Below, piece after piece: positions 34,827 to 44,380 of a DNA stretch of 64,000 bases. This stretch comes from Prevotella sp. oral taxon 376 (GTDB lineage Bacteria > Bacteroidota > Bacteroidia > Bacteroidales > Bacteroidaceae). The notes beneath the pieces are model-generated. The model was given only the letters and a program-made list of their open reading frames with translations, had not been told where the DNA came from and made no database searches. The translations under genes and the position numbers were made by a program. The DNA is taken from positions 570,578 to 634,577 of the forward strand of contig NZ_PYXG01000002.1 of the NCBI RefSeq assembly GCF_003043945.1, read 5' to 3'. Position 1 is the stretch's first letter. Each line of letters starts with the position of its first letter.

Positions 34827-36575
34827 ATGAGATTTAACAATTTAAGACCTTTGCTGATAGGAATTGTCGCTACCTTCGCACTTGTCTCTTGCCATGACGA
34901 TGATGTGAAAGGAGGCATCAGCACCAATGGAGAAGACGATTACAGTTATGTGGGGAAAGCCGTTGCCGGCTTCGACATATCAGAATGGTATCCCGGAGGC
35001 GACCGCGGGACGACCGACAACACTACGGCTTCTGCCTATGAGGACGAGACACCGGCCATCACCAAGGCCGACCTCACATCTGCCTTCAAGCGCGGAGAGA
35101 TTTTCTTCGAACATGATTTCTTGGAAAAGAGCACGACTCCAGACCTTGAAGGACTCGGCCCTGCCTATGTCCGCCAGGCCTGTATCGACTGCCATCCCGG
35201 CTACGGACATGGAAAACGCACCACACGCTATAACGCCGACGACCGCGGCAATGGCTATCTGCTCGTGATCTATCATCCTGTAGACGGCGCCAACAGCGAC
35301 GACGGCCCGTATATCAGCGAGGTTACCGGTATGCCGCAGACCCGTGCCGTGTCGCCGTTCCTGCCTCCTGTGGAAGAGGATGGCATCAACATGACATGGA
35401 CGGCCTTGACGGGAAACATGCCGTCAGGCATCAGTGCCACACAGTTTCCCGACGGCGAGAAGTATGAGTTAATCTATCCGACGGTTACGATACTGCCCAC
35501 CGCATTCAATACAAACCCCATCCCGACGAACTATGCGGTGCGCCTGGAGTCCACCATCGGCCTCTATGGCACCGGTCTGCTTGACGCCATCCCGCAAGAT
35601 TCGATCAAGGCCGAGTATCAGAGGCAGGCCGCACAGGCCAAGGCCCGCGGCCAGAAAGTGAGCGATGTGCTGAACCCGGGTTTCTGGAATGCGGAGGCCA
35701 ATGACTGGGCCGGCGACCCCACGCTCGGCAAAGCCAACGGGGCCTGGTATAAACTTGCTGACGGAACGATGCGGGTGAAGCGTTTCACTTACGCCATGAC
35801 GCGTGCCTCACTGCAGGACGGGGCCGGTGCCAACGCCATGTGGAACATCCCCAATGTGAGTCGGAGCGATCGCCACTATCTCTACACGACCACGGCTTGG
35901 GCTACGGCCATGAGCGAGAACCCCGATGTCATAGCGAAAATCAAGGCCAATCCGGCCTCACCTTATTATAATGACGGTACCGACGCGGGCATCGCGGCAG
36001 CAGTAAAGACCCTGCTCGACCCAAAGACCGACCAGTTCAACAATGCCTACCACAACTTCTCACCGGAAATGACAGACGAGAATTTCTGGCAGTATATGGT
36101 GTGGCATCGCGGTCTGGCCGTTCCCCGCGCACGAGATTTGAACGACGCGACAGTACAGCGCGGCAAGGCTGTCTTCAACCAGATTGGCTGCGCATCATGC
36201 CATCGAGCCAAGTGGCAGACCGGTCCCGACGACATGTGGTCGCCGTCCATCCTCACGACGAAGGCACTCAGCCTGCCCACCTATGCCTATCAGACCATCT
36301 ATCCCTACACTGATATGCTGCAGCACAGGCTGTATATGAAGAATGGCATCCATGGCAGTTGGTGCCGCACCACCCCACTCTGGGGCCGCGGACTGAGTTA
36401 TGTCAACACAGGCGCGGAAGACCGTTTGCATGACTGCCGTGCCCGAAACGAGATCGAGGCCATCATGTGGCATGCCTACAGCGAGAACTCCGATGCCCTG
36501 TGGGCGGCCAAGAAATTCTACAATCTGCCGAAGTCTGATCGCGACGCAGTAGTCAAGTTCCTGCGCTCCATCTAA
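34827..36575 (+). CDS. Diheme cytochrome c thiol-oxidoreductase-like lipoprotein (DHOR)
   Basis: 582 residues from ATG 34827 (an ATG at 34797 is also in frame). Lipobox ATFALVSC. Two haem-binding CxxCH motifs: CIDCH at about residue 118 and CASCH at about 455, in a layout typical of the diheme oxidoreductase family related to cytochrome c peroxidases. C-terminal WCRTTPLWGRGLSYVNTG and LHDCRARNEIEAIMWH are conserved. These proteins commonly neighbour imelysins. Haems would be attached by the CcsBA encoded next. Confidence 0.88.
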   Translation: MRFNNLRPLLIGIVATFALVSCHDDDVKGGISTNGEDDYSYVGKAVAGFDISEWYPGGDRGTTDNTTASAYEDETPAITKADLTSAFKRGEIFFEHDFLEKSTTPDLEGLGPAYVRQACIDCHPGYGHGKRTTRYNADDRGNGYLLVIYHPVDGANSDDGPYISEVTGMPQTRAVSPFLPPVEEDGINMTWTALTGNMPSGISATQFPDGEKYELIYPTVTILPTAFNTNPIPTNYAVRLESTIGLYGTGLLDAIPQDSIKAEYQRQAAQAKARGQKVSDVLNPGFWNAEANDWAGDPTLGKANGAWYKLADGTMRVKRFTYAMTRASLQDGAGANAMWNIPNVSRSDRHYLYTTTAWATAMSENPDVIAKIKANPASPYYNDGTDAGIAAAVKTLLDPKTDQFNNAYHNFSPEMTDENFWQYMVWHRGLAVPRARDLNDATVQRGKAVFNQIGCASCHRAKWQTGPDDMWSPSILTTKALSLPTYAYQTIYPYTDMLQHRLYMKNGIHGSWCRTTPLWGRGLSYVNTGAEDRLHDCRARNEIEAIMWHAYSENSDALWAAKKFYNLPKSDRDAVVKFLRSI

Positions 36576-36644
36576 CCCTGAAGGTCCTTTCAGCAGGGGC
36601 GCGGTCGGTGGCCGTGCCCCTGCTTCCACATGATATCTGCACAT

Positions 36645-38891
36645 ATGTCGCTAAAGAAGCTTCTCGCCGCACTCTATATCCTCGTTATCCTGGCCATGGG
36701 CACCGCCACCATCGTCGAGAAATACGAAGGAACGGGATTTGTGTCCACCCACTTCTACGGGACATGGTGGTTCTCCCTGCTGTGGGCCGCCCTGACGGCC
36801 TGCGCCGTCATATATATCGCCAGACAAAGGATGCGCAAATGGAATCTCCTGCTGTTGCATCTCTCGTTGGTCATCATCCTGGCCGGAGCCCTGCTCACTC
36901 GCCTTACATCCTTCAAGGGGGCCATGCATCTGCGAATGGGCGAAACCACCAACGAGTATTTTGAGAGCGGCGAGAGCATGATGGACAGGAACGCAAAGAA
37001 GCTGCCATTCCATCTCAGACTGAACAAGTTCAGCGTCCGATATCACGAAGGAACGGATGCCGCGGCCGATTACATATCAGAAATCACTGCCATAGAAGGC
37101 AACGACCAGACAGAGGGACTGGTATCTATGAACAACATCTTTTCGTACAAGGGAGTTAGGATCTATCAAAGTTCATACGACGAAGACGGCAAGGGCAGCG
37201 TCCTCGCCATCAACAGTGATCCCCTCGGCATTCCCGTAACCTATCTCGGATATGCCCTTCTCTTTTTCTCGCTCATCTGGCTCCTACTCGACCCCAAGGG
37301 CACTTTCCGCCGCCTTTTGCGGAGTGAGCTCCTCAAGAAAGGCGTGCTCGCGCTCCTCGTCGGCCTCGCTACAGGCTACTGTTTACCGTCTTCCGCCACG
37401 ACCACATTCCCCAAAGAGACCGCCTCTCATTTCGGCCAGATCTACATGCTGTACAATGGGCGCGTCTGTCAACTGCAGACCTATGCCTACGACTTCACCA
37501 GAAAGCTTTCTGGCAAGAGCTCCTATAGGGGATGCTCGCCCGAACAGGTTCTGACGGGCTTCATCTTCTGGGGAGATGAATGGAGTGGAGAAGCCATCAT
37601 CAGGGTGAAGGGCGGCAAGCTGAAGGATCTCCTCCAACTGCCCGACTACATTTCCCTGAACGACCTCTTCATAGGCGGAAACTACCGATTGCGCCAATAT
37701 GTGGAGGAGTATTACCGCGACGATCTCCAAGACGGGCTGCACAAGCAAGCCGCCGAGCTCGACGAGAAGGTGCAGCTCATCATGGAGCTGCGGGTCGGCA
37801 CGCCACTCAGGATATTCCCGCAGACGACCCGAGGCAAGACCGAATGGTTTGCCCCAAACCGGAAATATCCGGAAACCGTGCCGCCGAAAGACCGCCTCTT
37901 CATGCAGAACTGCCTCGGGAACATCTATCAAGAGGCACTCGTGGGAAACAACAGGAATGTGAACACGCTGGTCGGTCATATCCTGAATTTCCAGATAAGA
38001 AACGCGGCAAACAGACTTCCCGACGAGAATCAGGTAAAAGCCGAGCGCTTATACAATAAGGTGCCGTTTCCCACAATCCTATTCATGGCAAATCTCACCT
38101 TAGGTTTCCTCGCGCTATTCATCGCCATCTGCCGGATGACGGGCAACAAGCTGTCTCGGTTTCTTCCCCCGAGAAGAAGCAGCCCCATATTATACGGCAT
38201 GCTGACGCTGTCTTTCCTTGCCCTTACCCTGACACTCGCTCTCCGCTGGATAATCAGTGGGAACATTCCCATGTCAAACGGATATGAGACCATGCTCACC
38301 ATAGCCTGGTTCACCCTACTCCTGTCCCTCATAAGCTATGGCAAGGCCCATATTGTGCTCGTGTTCGGCTTCCTGCTCTCGGGATTCTTCCTGCTGGTCA
38401 GCCACATCAACCAGATGAACCCCGCCATCGGCCAGATGATGCCCGTGCTCAACTCCCCGTTATTGAGCGTGCATGTCAGCATCATCATGATGAGCTACGC
38501 CTTGCTCTCGTTAACCTTCATCTGTGGCATCACGGCCTTCGCCCTCCGTATCACCCACCACGACCGTGAAAGATTCATGCAGCAGCAACAGGCACTCCTT
38601 GTGCTGAGCAAGATATTTCTCTATCCCGGCGTCGCGACGCTGGCATTTGGCATCTTCATCGGAGCCGTCTGGGCCAACATCAGTTGGGGAAGCTACTGGA
38701 GCTGGGACCCCAAGGAGACCTGGGCACTCATCACGCTGATGATTTACGCCGTGCCTCTCCACGCCAAAAGTCTGTCCCGATTGCAGAGGACACAGGCCTA
38801 CCATCTCTATATGATCCTCGCTTTCATGAGCATTATCATAACTTATTTCGGCGTAAACTATATTCTGGGCGGAATGCACAGCTATGCCTGA
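36645..38891 (+). CDS. ccsBA: ResB-CcsA fusion cytochrome c synthase (CcsBA)
   Basis: 748 residues from ATG 36645. The N-terminal ResB part has membrane segments and a large periplasmic loop (about 70-470); the C-terminal CcsA part has multiple membrane segments and the haem-handling WWD motif (NISWGSYWSWDPKETWALIT around 677-697). System II cytochrome c biogenesis attaches haem to CxxCH apoproteins in the periplasm. Adjacent to the diheme gene, 69 bases downstream on the same strand. An in-frame ATG lies at 36630. Confidence 0.93.
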   Translation: MSLKKLLAALYILVILAMGTATIVEKYEGTGFVSTHFYGTWWFSLLWAALTACAVIYIARQRMRKWNLLLLHLSLVIILAGALLTRLTSFKGAMHLRMGETTNEYFESGESMMDRNAKKLPFHLRLNKFSVRYHEGTDAAADYISEITAIEGNDQTEGLVSMNNIFSYKGVRIYQSSYDEDGKGSVLAINSDPLGIPVTYLGYALLFFSLIWLLLDPKGTFRRLLRSELLKKGVLALLVGLATGYCLPSSATTTFPKETASHFGQIYMLYNGRVCQLQTYAYDFTRKLSGKSSYRGCSPEQVLTGFIFWGDEWSGEAIIRVKGGKLKDLLQLPDYISLNDLFIGGNYRLRQYVEEYYRDDLQDGLHKQAAELDEKVQLIMELRVGTPLRIFPQTTRGKTEWFAPNRKYPETVPPKDRLFMQNCLGNIYQEALVGNNRNVNTLVGHILNFQIRNAANRLPDENQVKAERLYNKVPFPTILFMANLTLGFLALFIAICRMTGNKLSRFLPPRRSSPILYGMLTLSFLALTLTLALRWIISGNIPMSNGYETMLTIAWFTLLLSLISYGKAHIVLVFGFLLSGFFLLVSHINQMNPAIGQMMPVLNSPLLSVHVSIIMMSYALLSLTFICGITAFALRITHHDRERFMQQQQALLVLSKIFLYPGVATLAFGIFIGAVWANISWGSYWSWDPKETWALITLMIYAVPLHAKSLSRLQRTQAYHLYMILAFMSIIITYFGVNYILGGMHSYA

Positions 38892-38951
38892 CCCTTCGTA
38901 AAGCCAATATGGGGAAGCGCAGGAATGTAGATAAATTTCAAAGTTTGACAT

Positions 38952-38989
38952 TTCTGCATATTTGCGCAGATACTGTATAATATGCAGAA
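38952..38989. repeat. Inverted repeat after ccsBA
   Basis: TTCTGCATAT (38952-38961) pairs with ATATGCAGAA (38980-38989) about 60 bases after ccsBA. May end the transcript. The whole gap 38,892-39,386 holds no convincing gene. Confidence 0.45.
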
Positions 38990-39011
38990 AACAGTCCCCG
39001 TCGACGCAGAT

Positions 39012-39082
39012 AACGGCCTTTTACCCGCCTCTTAACGGCCTTTTGCCCGCCTGAAGACGGTTAAAAGGCAGGCAAAAGACGG
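39012..39082. repeat. Further copies of the ACGGCCTTTT repeat, one inverted
   Basis: AACGGCCTTTTACCCGCCT (39012-39030) and AACGGCCTTTTGCCCGCCT (39034-39052), then an inverted copy (about 39055-39082, GGTTAAAAGGCAGGCAAAAG) that can fold back onto the second unit. Same family as 31,491-31,567. Confidence 0.7.
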
Positions 39083-39386
39083 TCTCCGGCTATGCCGGAT
39101 TGCATATTTTGGCCGAAAAAAGGAATTTTAAAATGTTAACGAAAACTAAATGCCGCTTTTAAACGGGTTATAAGCGCACGAATGTCTCCCCGCCTCACAT
39201 TTCACCCCTGCCGCCCGTCTCGCCTCTATGGACAAAATGAATACTTATACAATTTCACAAGCAACAATGTCATAATTTATTCCATTCTTCCAAAACTTTA
39301 TGCCAATGGATGCAAAACGCATCACGCAACCATGACGAAACTGATTACAGAATCAGTAAAGAACCAATAAAAAAGTTACGGATTAC

Positions 39387-39417
39387 TTGCCTGTATCCCC
39401 AGAAATGTTTAAATTTG
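39387..39417 (+). promoter_or_regulatory. Promoter of the leu operon
   Basis: TTG (39387-39389) and TAAATTTG (39410-39417) with a 20-base spacer fit the Bacteroidetes consensus. The predicted transcript starts about 39,423, giving a leader of about 190 bases before leuC. Confidence 0.7.
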
Positions 39418-39422
39418 CAAGC

Positions 39423-39615
39423 GAGACAAGGAGGGATGGCAGACTAAAACGCAAGGAATGGCGATGAGGACTGCCACAGTCCGGCTTCGCCCGAGCGGCG
39501 AGGGGCGGCAGAATAGGCCTGTAAGTCGGGCAGAGGCCGACACGGCCGAGCCCTTCCTGCTCCACGAAAGCCAGAAAGGCTTTTTGTTTTTAGATAAGGA
39601 CCAAGCAATTACGGA
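39423..39615 (+). promoter_or_regulatory. Structured leader of the leu operon, attenuator-like
   Basis: The leader is GC-rich and rich in stems: GGACT/AGTCC around 39,468-39,482, and a longer hairpin with GGGC-GGCC/GGCC-GCCC arms around 39,528-39,553. It ends with a terminator (39,567-39,591) 25 bases before leuC. Promoter plus leader plus terminator before a biosynthetic operon is the layout of transcription attenuation. I cannot assign it to a known RNA class. Two nested short reading frames exist in it, neither a convincing Leu-rich leader peptide. Confidence 0.55.
39567..39591 (+). terminator. Terminator inside the leu leader
   Basis: AAAGCC (39567-39572) pairs with GGCTTT (39578-39583), followed by TTGTTTTT. 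Lies between the leu promoter and leuC, so it probably acts conditionally. Confidence 0.7.
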
Positions 39616-41007
39616 ATGAATACTTTATTTGACAAGATTTGGGACAAGCATGTGGTGCAGACCATCGACGACGGCCCGACGCAACTCTACATCGACCGTC
39701 TCTACTGCCACGAGGTAACTACCCCGCAGGCGTTTGACGGCCTCCGGGAACGCGGCCTAAAGTGCATGCGCCCCGGGCAGATCATCTGCATGCCCGACCA
39801 CAACCTCCCCACTCACGACCAAGACAAGCCCATTGCCGACCCCGTGGGCAGGAAACAGGTGGATGCCCTCGACAGAAACTGCGCCGACTTCGGACTGACA
39901 GAATACAAGATGAACACCAAGGACAACGGCATCGTGCATGTCGTGGGCCCGGAAAAGGGACTCTCCCTGCCGGGCATGACCATTGTCTGCGGCGACTCCC
40001 ACACCAGCACGCACGGTGCCGTGGGGGCGATAGCCTTCGGCATAGGCACCAGCGAGGTGGAAATGGTAATGGCCTCGCAATGCATTCTCCAGCAGAAACC
40101 CAAGTCGATGCGCGTCAGCATTCACGGCAGCCTCGGTCAGGGCGTTACCGCCAAGGACCTCGCGCTCTTCCTCATAGCAAGGCTCACCACGGCAGGAGCT
40201 ACCGGCTACTTCGTGGAATACGCGGGGCAGGCAGTCAGGGAGCTCTCCATGGAGGGGCGGCTCACGCTCTGCAACCTCTCCATCGAGATGGGGGCACGGG
40301 GAGGACTCGTGGCTCCCGACGAGACCACCTTCGAGTATCTGCGAAACCGCGAACATGCCCCGAAGGGAGAAGAATGGGCGCGTGCCGTGGCCTACTGGAG
40401 CACCTTGAGGAGCGACGACGATGCCGTGTTCGACAAGGAGGTGGAGTTCGACGCCGCCGACATCGAGCCACGCATCACCTACGGAACCAATCCCGGCATG
40501 GGCATAGGGATCAGCGAGAGCATTCCACACATCGGGGACATCGGCGAAAGAGGGCAGGCCGCGTTTCGGAAATCACTCGACTACATGGGCTTGGAGCCCG
40601 GCCGACAACTGCTCGGGCTGCCTGTAGACTATGTGTTTCTCGGTGCCTGTACCAACGGACGCATAGAAGACTTCCGCGCCTTTGCCTCCACCGTGCGGGG
40701 GAAACACAAGGCCGCGGGCGTCACGGCATGGCTCGTGCCCGGCTCCTGGGCCGTGGAACGGCAGATTCGCGACGAGGGATTAGACCGCATACTGCAAGCG
40801 GCGGGGTTCGAAATCCGACAGCCCGGCTGCTCGGCATGCCTGGCCATGAACGACGACAAGGTGCCGGCGGGCAAATACTGTGTCGCCACGAGCAACCGCA
40901 ACTTTGAAGGCCGGCAGGGGCCGGGGGCACGCACCATCCTCGCCTCGCCGCTCGTTGCGGCCGCGGCAGCAATAACAGGCAAGATCACAGACCCACGAAC
41001 ACTATGA
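39616..41007 (+). CDS. leuC: 3-isopropylmalate dehydratase large subunit
   Basis: 463 residues, family length. Aconitase-type 4Fe-4S site with [11 protein letters not shown] (about 345) and [13 protein letters not shown] (about 403), and the N-terminal IWDKHVVQ and [11 protein letters not shown] motifs. Forms the isomerase with LeuD that converts 2- to 3-isopropylmalate; the same type of enzyme handles citramalate. The stop overlaps leuD by four bases. Confidence 0.97.
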   Translation: MNTLFDKIWDKHVVQTIDDGPTQLYIDRLYCHEVTTPQAFDGLRERGLKCMRPGQIICMPDHNLPTHDQDKPIADPVGRKQVDALDRNCADFGLTEYKMNTKDNGIVHVVGPEKGLSLPGMTIVCGDSHTSTHGAVGAIAFGIGTSEVEMVMASQCILQQKPKSMRVSIHGSLGQGVTAKDLALFLIARLTTAGATGYFVEYAGQAVRELSMEGRLTLCNLSIEMGARGGLVAPDETTFEYLRNREHAPKGEEWARAVAYWSTLRSDDDAVFDKEVEFDAADIEPRITYGTNPGMGIGISESIPHIGDIGERGQAAFRKSLDYMGLEPGRQLLGLPVDYVFLGACTNGRIEDFRAFASTVRGKHKAAGVTAWLVPGSWAVERQIRDEGLDRILQAAGFEIRQPGCSACLAMNDDKVPAGKYCVATSNRNFEGRQGPGARTILASPLVAAAAAITGKITDPRTL

Positions 41008-41594
41008 AACAGAAATTCGACATCATAACCAGCACCTGCGTCCCTCTCCCGTTGGAGAACATAGACACCGACCAGATCATCCCGGCACGATTCCTGAAGG
41101 CCACCGACAAGAGAGGCTTCGGCGACCACCTCTTCCACGACTGGCGCTACGACGAGAATGGGGCGGAAAGGAAAGACTTCGTCCTGAACGACCCCTCTTA
41201 CGGTGGAAGCATCCTCGTGGCGGGCAAGAACTTCGGCTGCGGCTCTTCGCGCGAGCATGCGGCATGGGCCATTGCCGGATATGGATTCCGTGTGGTCATC
41301 AGCTCGTTCTTCGCCGACATCCATAAGAACAACGAGCTCAACAACTTCGTGTTGCCGGTCGTCGTCAGCGAGGAGTTTCTCAAAGAGCTTTTCGACTGCA
41401 TCGACAAGGACCCCCGGACGCAGGTAAGGATAGACCTGCCCCGCCAGACGGTCAGCAACCTGGCAACAGGCCACGGCGAGCGGTTCGAAATCAACGCCTA
41501 CAAGAAGCACTGCCTGATGAACGGACTCGACGACATAGACTACATTCTCGAGAACAAGGAAAAAATAGAAGCATGGGAACAGTTGAACAAATAG
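41004..41594 (+). CDS. leuD: 3-isopropylmalate dehydratase small subunit
   Basis: 196 residues. Swivel domain with [13 protein letters not shown] near the N-terminus and the substrate loop [17 protein letters not shown] (about 73-89). Partner of LeuC. Coupled at both ends: ATGA overlap with leuC and 22-base overlap with the synthase gene. Confidence 0.97.
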   Translation: MKQKFDIITSTCVPLPLENIDTDQIIPARFLKATDKRGFGDHLFHDWRYDENGAERKDFVLNDPSYGGSILVAGKNFGCGSSREHAAWAIAGYGFRVVISSFFADIHKNNELNNFVLPVVVSEEFLKELFDCIDKDPRTQVRIDLPRQTVSNLATGHGERFEINAYKKHCLMNGLDDIDYILENKEKIEAWEQLNK

Positions 41595-43147
41595 CCAGCC
41601 ACTACCAAGCCACTCGGCCAACAATCGAGATCATGGACTCAACCCTGCGCGACGGCGAACAGACCAACGGGGTCTCTTTCCAGCCGCACGAGAAGCTCGT
41701 GATAGCTCGCATGCTGCTCCGCGATGTCAATGTAGACCGCATAGAGATAGGCTCCGCCCGGGTTTCGGAAGGAGAGAAGGAAGCCGTCAGGATGGTCTGC
41801 CGCAGCGCCGAGCGCGACGGGATGATTGACCGTATCGAGGTGCTGGGCTTTGTCGACGGCCATCTCTCCATCGACTGGATAAAGGATTGCGGCGGCAAGG
41901 TGATCAATCTGCTCGCCAAAGGAAGCCTCAAGCACTGCACGCAGCAGCTCCATAAGTCGCCCGAAGAACATCTGGACGACATCAGCCGGGTGATCGACTA
42001 TGCCGACCGGCGGCAGATGAGCATAAATCTCTACCTCGAAGACTGGAGCGGCGGCATGAAAGAATCTCCCGAATATGTCTATCAGATGATGGATAAATTC
42101 AGAGACGCGCCTATCAGGCGCTTCCTGCTTCCCGACACCCTGGGCATCATGAATCCGCTGCAATGCGTGGAATACATCCATAAAATGGTGAAGCGCTATC
42201 CCGACAAGCACTTTGACTTCCATGCCCACAACGACTATGACCTCGCCGTATCCAACTCTCTCGCAGCCGTATTAAGCGGCTGCAAGGGACTTCATGTTAC
42301 CGTGAACGGGCTTGGCGAGCGCTGCGGCAACGCCCCTCTGTCAAGCGTGCAGGCCATCCTGAAAGATCACTTCGGTGCCCGCACGAATATCAAGGAGGGG
42401 AAACTCAATGCCATCAGCCGACTCGTGGAAGGCTACAGCGGCATTGCCGTGGCCCCTAACCAGCCTATCGTAGGGGAAAATGTGTTTACGCAAGTAGCGG
42501 GAGTGCATGCCGACGGCGACAACAAAGACAATCTATATTGCAACGACCTCGCCCCGGAACGGTTCGGGAGAAAGCGTGCGTATGCCCTTGGCAAGACCAG
42601 CGGACAGGCCAACATTGCCCAGAACCTGAAGGAACTGGGATTGGAACTCACACCCGAGCAGACACGCAAGGTTACGGAAAGAATCACCGAGCTCGGCGAC
42701 CGCAAGGAAATCGTTACCCAAGACGACCTCCCCTACATCGTGAGCGATGTGCTCAAGCACGATGTAAGCGATGAAAAGGTAAAGCTGCTCAGCTACATGG
42801 TCAGCACCACCTATGGCCTGAAGCCCATGGCCAGCATAAAGGTGGAGATCAACAGGATGGTCTATGCCGCCGAGGCTACCGGCGACGGGCAGTATGATGC
42901 GTTCGTAAAGGCACTGCGTAAAATATACAAGGAGAAGCTCAACCGCACATTCCCCCTCCTGGCAAACTATGCCGTTACCATCCCTCCCGGCGGCCGCACC
43001 GATGCCTTGGTGCAGACAATCATCACCTGGCACAACGGCAACAAGCCGCTCCGCACACGCGGACTGGATGCCGACCAGACGGAGGCGGCCATCAAAGCCA
43101 CCTTCAAGATGCTCAACATCATTGAGAAAGAGAAGGAAGACGACTGA
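41573..43147 (+). CDS. 2-isopropylmalate synthase/citramalate synthase-like enzyme
   Basis: 524 residues. HMGL-like TIM barrel with [17 protein letters not shown] (about 20-36), [20 protein letters not shown] (metal-binding His-x-His), [13 protein letters not shown], and a C-terminal LeuA-type regulatory domain (about 390-510). It condenses acetyl-CoA with a 2-oxoacid. Bacteroidales often carry two such enzymes; the one placed after leuD may be the (R)-citramalate synthase for isoleucine rather than the leucine enzyme. No second LeuA is present in the window, so specificity stays open. Confidence 0.8.
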   Translation: MGTVEQIASHYQATRPTIEIMDSTLRDGEQTNGVSFQPHEKLVIARMLLRDVNVDRIEIGSARVSEGEKEAVRMVCRSAERDGMIDRIEVLGFVDGHLSIDWIKDCGGKVINLLAKGSLKHCTQQLHKSPEEHLDDISRVIDYADRRQMSINLYLEDWSGGMKESPEYVYQMMDKFRDAPIRRFLLPDTLGIMNPLQCVEYIHKMVKRYPDKHFDFHAHNDYDLAVSNSLAAVLSGCKGLHVTVNGLGERCGNAPLSSVQAILKDHFGARTNIKEGKLNAISRLVEGYSGIAVAPNQPIVGENVFTQVAGVHADGDNKDNLYCNDLAPERFGRKRAYALGKTSGQANIAQNLKELGLELTPEQTRKVTERITELGDRKEIVTQDDLPYIVSDVLKHDVSDEKVKLLSYMVSTTYGLKPMASIKVEINRMVYAAEATGDGQYDAFVKALRKIYKEKLNRTFPLLANYAVTIPPGGRTDALVQTIITWHNGNKPLRTRGLDADQTEAAIKATFKMLNIIEKEKEDD

Positions 43148-43197
43148 CCGGATGGGGTCTTGACAACAAAAGAGTATAACCCAAAACAAACTGCGAT

Positions 43198-44262
43198 ATG
43201 AGACTGAAAATTGCCATACTGCCCGGCGACGGCATCGGACCGGAGGTGATGGGACAAGGCCTTGCCACGCTGGACGCCATCGCCAAGAGGTTCGGACATG
43301 AGTTCGAATACAACGAAGCGCCCTGCGGAGCCCATGGAATAGAGGTTGCCGGCGACCCTTTCCCCGACTCCACCTTCCAGATCTGCATGGCTGCCGACGC
43401 CGTGCTCTTTGCCGCCGTAGGAGATCCGAAGTATGATAACGATCCTACAGCCAAGCTTCGGCCGGAGACGGGACTACTTGCCATGCGCAAGAAGCTGGGT
43501 CTGTTTGCAAACATTCGTCCCGTACAGACCTTCGAATGCATGCTCCAGCATTCACCTTTGCGTGAGGAATTGATCAGGGGAGCCGACTTCGTCGTCATCC
43601 GCGAGCTGACAGGAGGCATGTATTTCGGCGAGAAATATCAGGACAACGACAAGGCCTACGACACCAATTTCTATAGCCGGCCGGAGATAGAACGCATCCT
43701 GAAGGTCGGGTTTGAATATGCATGCAAGCGCAAGAAGCATCTCACCGTGGTCGACAAAGCCAATGTCTTGGCGTCAAGTCGTCTCTGGAGGCAGATCGCA
43801 AAGGAGATGGAGCCGCGCTATCCGGAGGTGGCCACCGACTATATGTTCATCGACAATGCCTCCATGCGCGTCCTCACGGAGCCTCGCTTCTTTGATGTCA
43901 TCGTCACGGAGAATACTTTCGGCGATATCCTGACCGACGAGACGAGCTGCATCACGGGAAGTATGGGACTCCAACCATCGGCTTCGCTGGGCGAGCACAC
44001 CCCACTCTTCGAACCCGTACACGGCTCATGGCCGCAGGCCGCAGGACAAAACCTCGCCAATCCGATTGCCCAGATACTTTCGGCCGCTATGTTGCTTGAG
44101 CACTTCCATTTAGGAACAGAAGGCGCACTTGTCCGCGAGGCTGTTGCCGCAAGCCTGGACGCAAACATCCGCACACCCGAGATACAGGTGGAAGGAGGTG
44201 CCCGTTACGGCACGACGGAAGTCGGCGAATGGATTGCCAACTATATCGCGACCAAAGCATAA
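43198..44262 (+). CDS. leuB: 3-isopropylmalate dehydrogenase
   Basis: 354 residues. Starts with [28 protein letters not shown] and [14 protein letters not shown] (catalytic Tyr/Lys) and the NAD-binding [20 protein letters not shown] are typical. Oxidises 3-isopropylmalate to the leucine precursor. Last gene of the leu operon, 50 bases after the synthase. The family's usual GSAPDIAGK reads GSWPQAAGQ here. Confidence 0.95.
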   Translation: MRLKIAILPGDGIGPEVMGQGLATLDAIAKRFGHEFEYNEAPCGAHGIEVAGDPFPDSTFQICMAADAVLFAAVGDPKYDNDPTAKLRPETGLLAMRKKLGLFANIRPVQTFECMLQHSPLREELIRGADFVVIRELTGGMYFGEKYQDNDKAYDTNFYSRPEIERILKVGFEYACKRKKHLTVVDKANVLASSRLWRQIAKEMEPRYPEVATDYMFIDNASMRVLTEPRFFDVIVTENTFGDILTDETSCITGSMGLQPSASLGEHTPLFEPVHGSWPQAAGQNLANPIAQILSAAMLLEHFHLGTEGALVREAVAASLDANIRTPEIQVEGGARYGTTEVGEWIANYIATKA

Positions 44263-44380
44263 TCCTTCTTGAACTGGATTTCTGAATGGATACCCTGCAA
44301 GGAGCCGCCATTTATAGAATCGTCAATTATCCGCCCAGATTCAGGAAATCGCCAGACGCAATGGCTGCAGATACGGCATG

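Noticed and set aside
39182..39370. 62-codon frame upstream of the leu promoter
   Set aside because: No ribosome-binding site, no resemblance, lies in AT-rich intergenic sequence.
39423..39591. RNase P RNA, tmRNA, SRP RNA or a riboswitch in the leu leader
   Set aside because: Looked for the conserved cores (e.g. GAGGAAAGTCC, B12 box) and did not find them; too short for RNase P or tmRNA.
39458..39619. 53-codon frame in the leu leader overlapping leuC by ATGA
   Set aside because: No protein resemblance, no clear ribosome-binding site, and it runs through the terminator hairpin. Kept only as a regulatory possibility, not as a gene.
39757..40907. Long frames on both strands inside leuC
   Set aside because: High GC gives long antisense and shifted frames; leuC explains the conserved residues.
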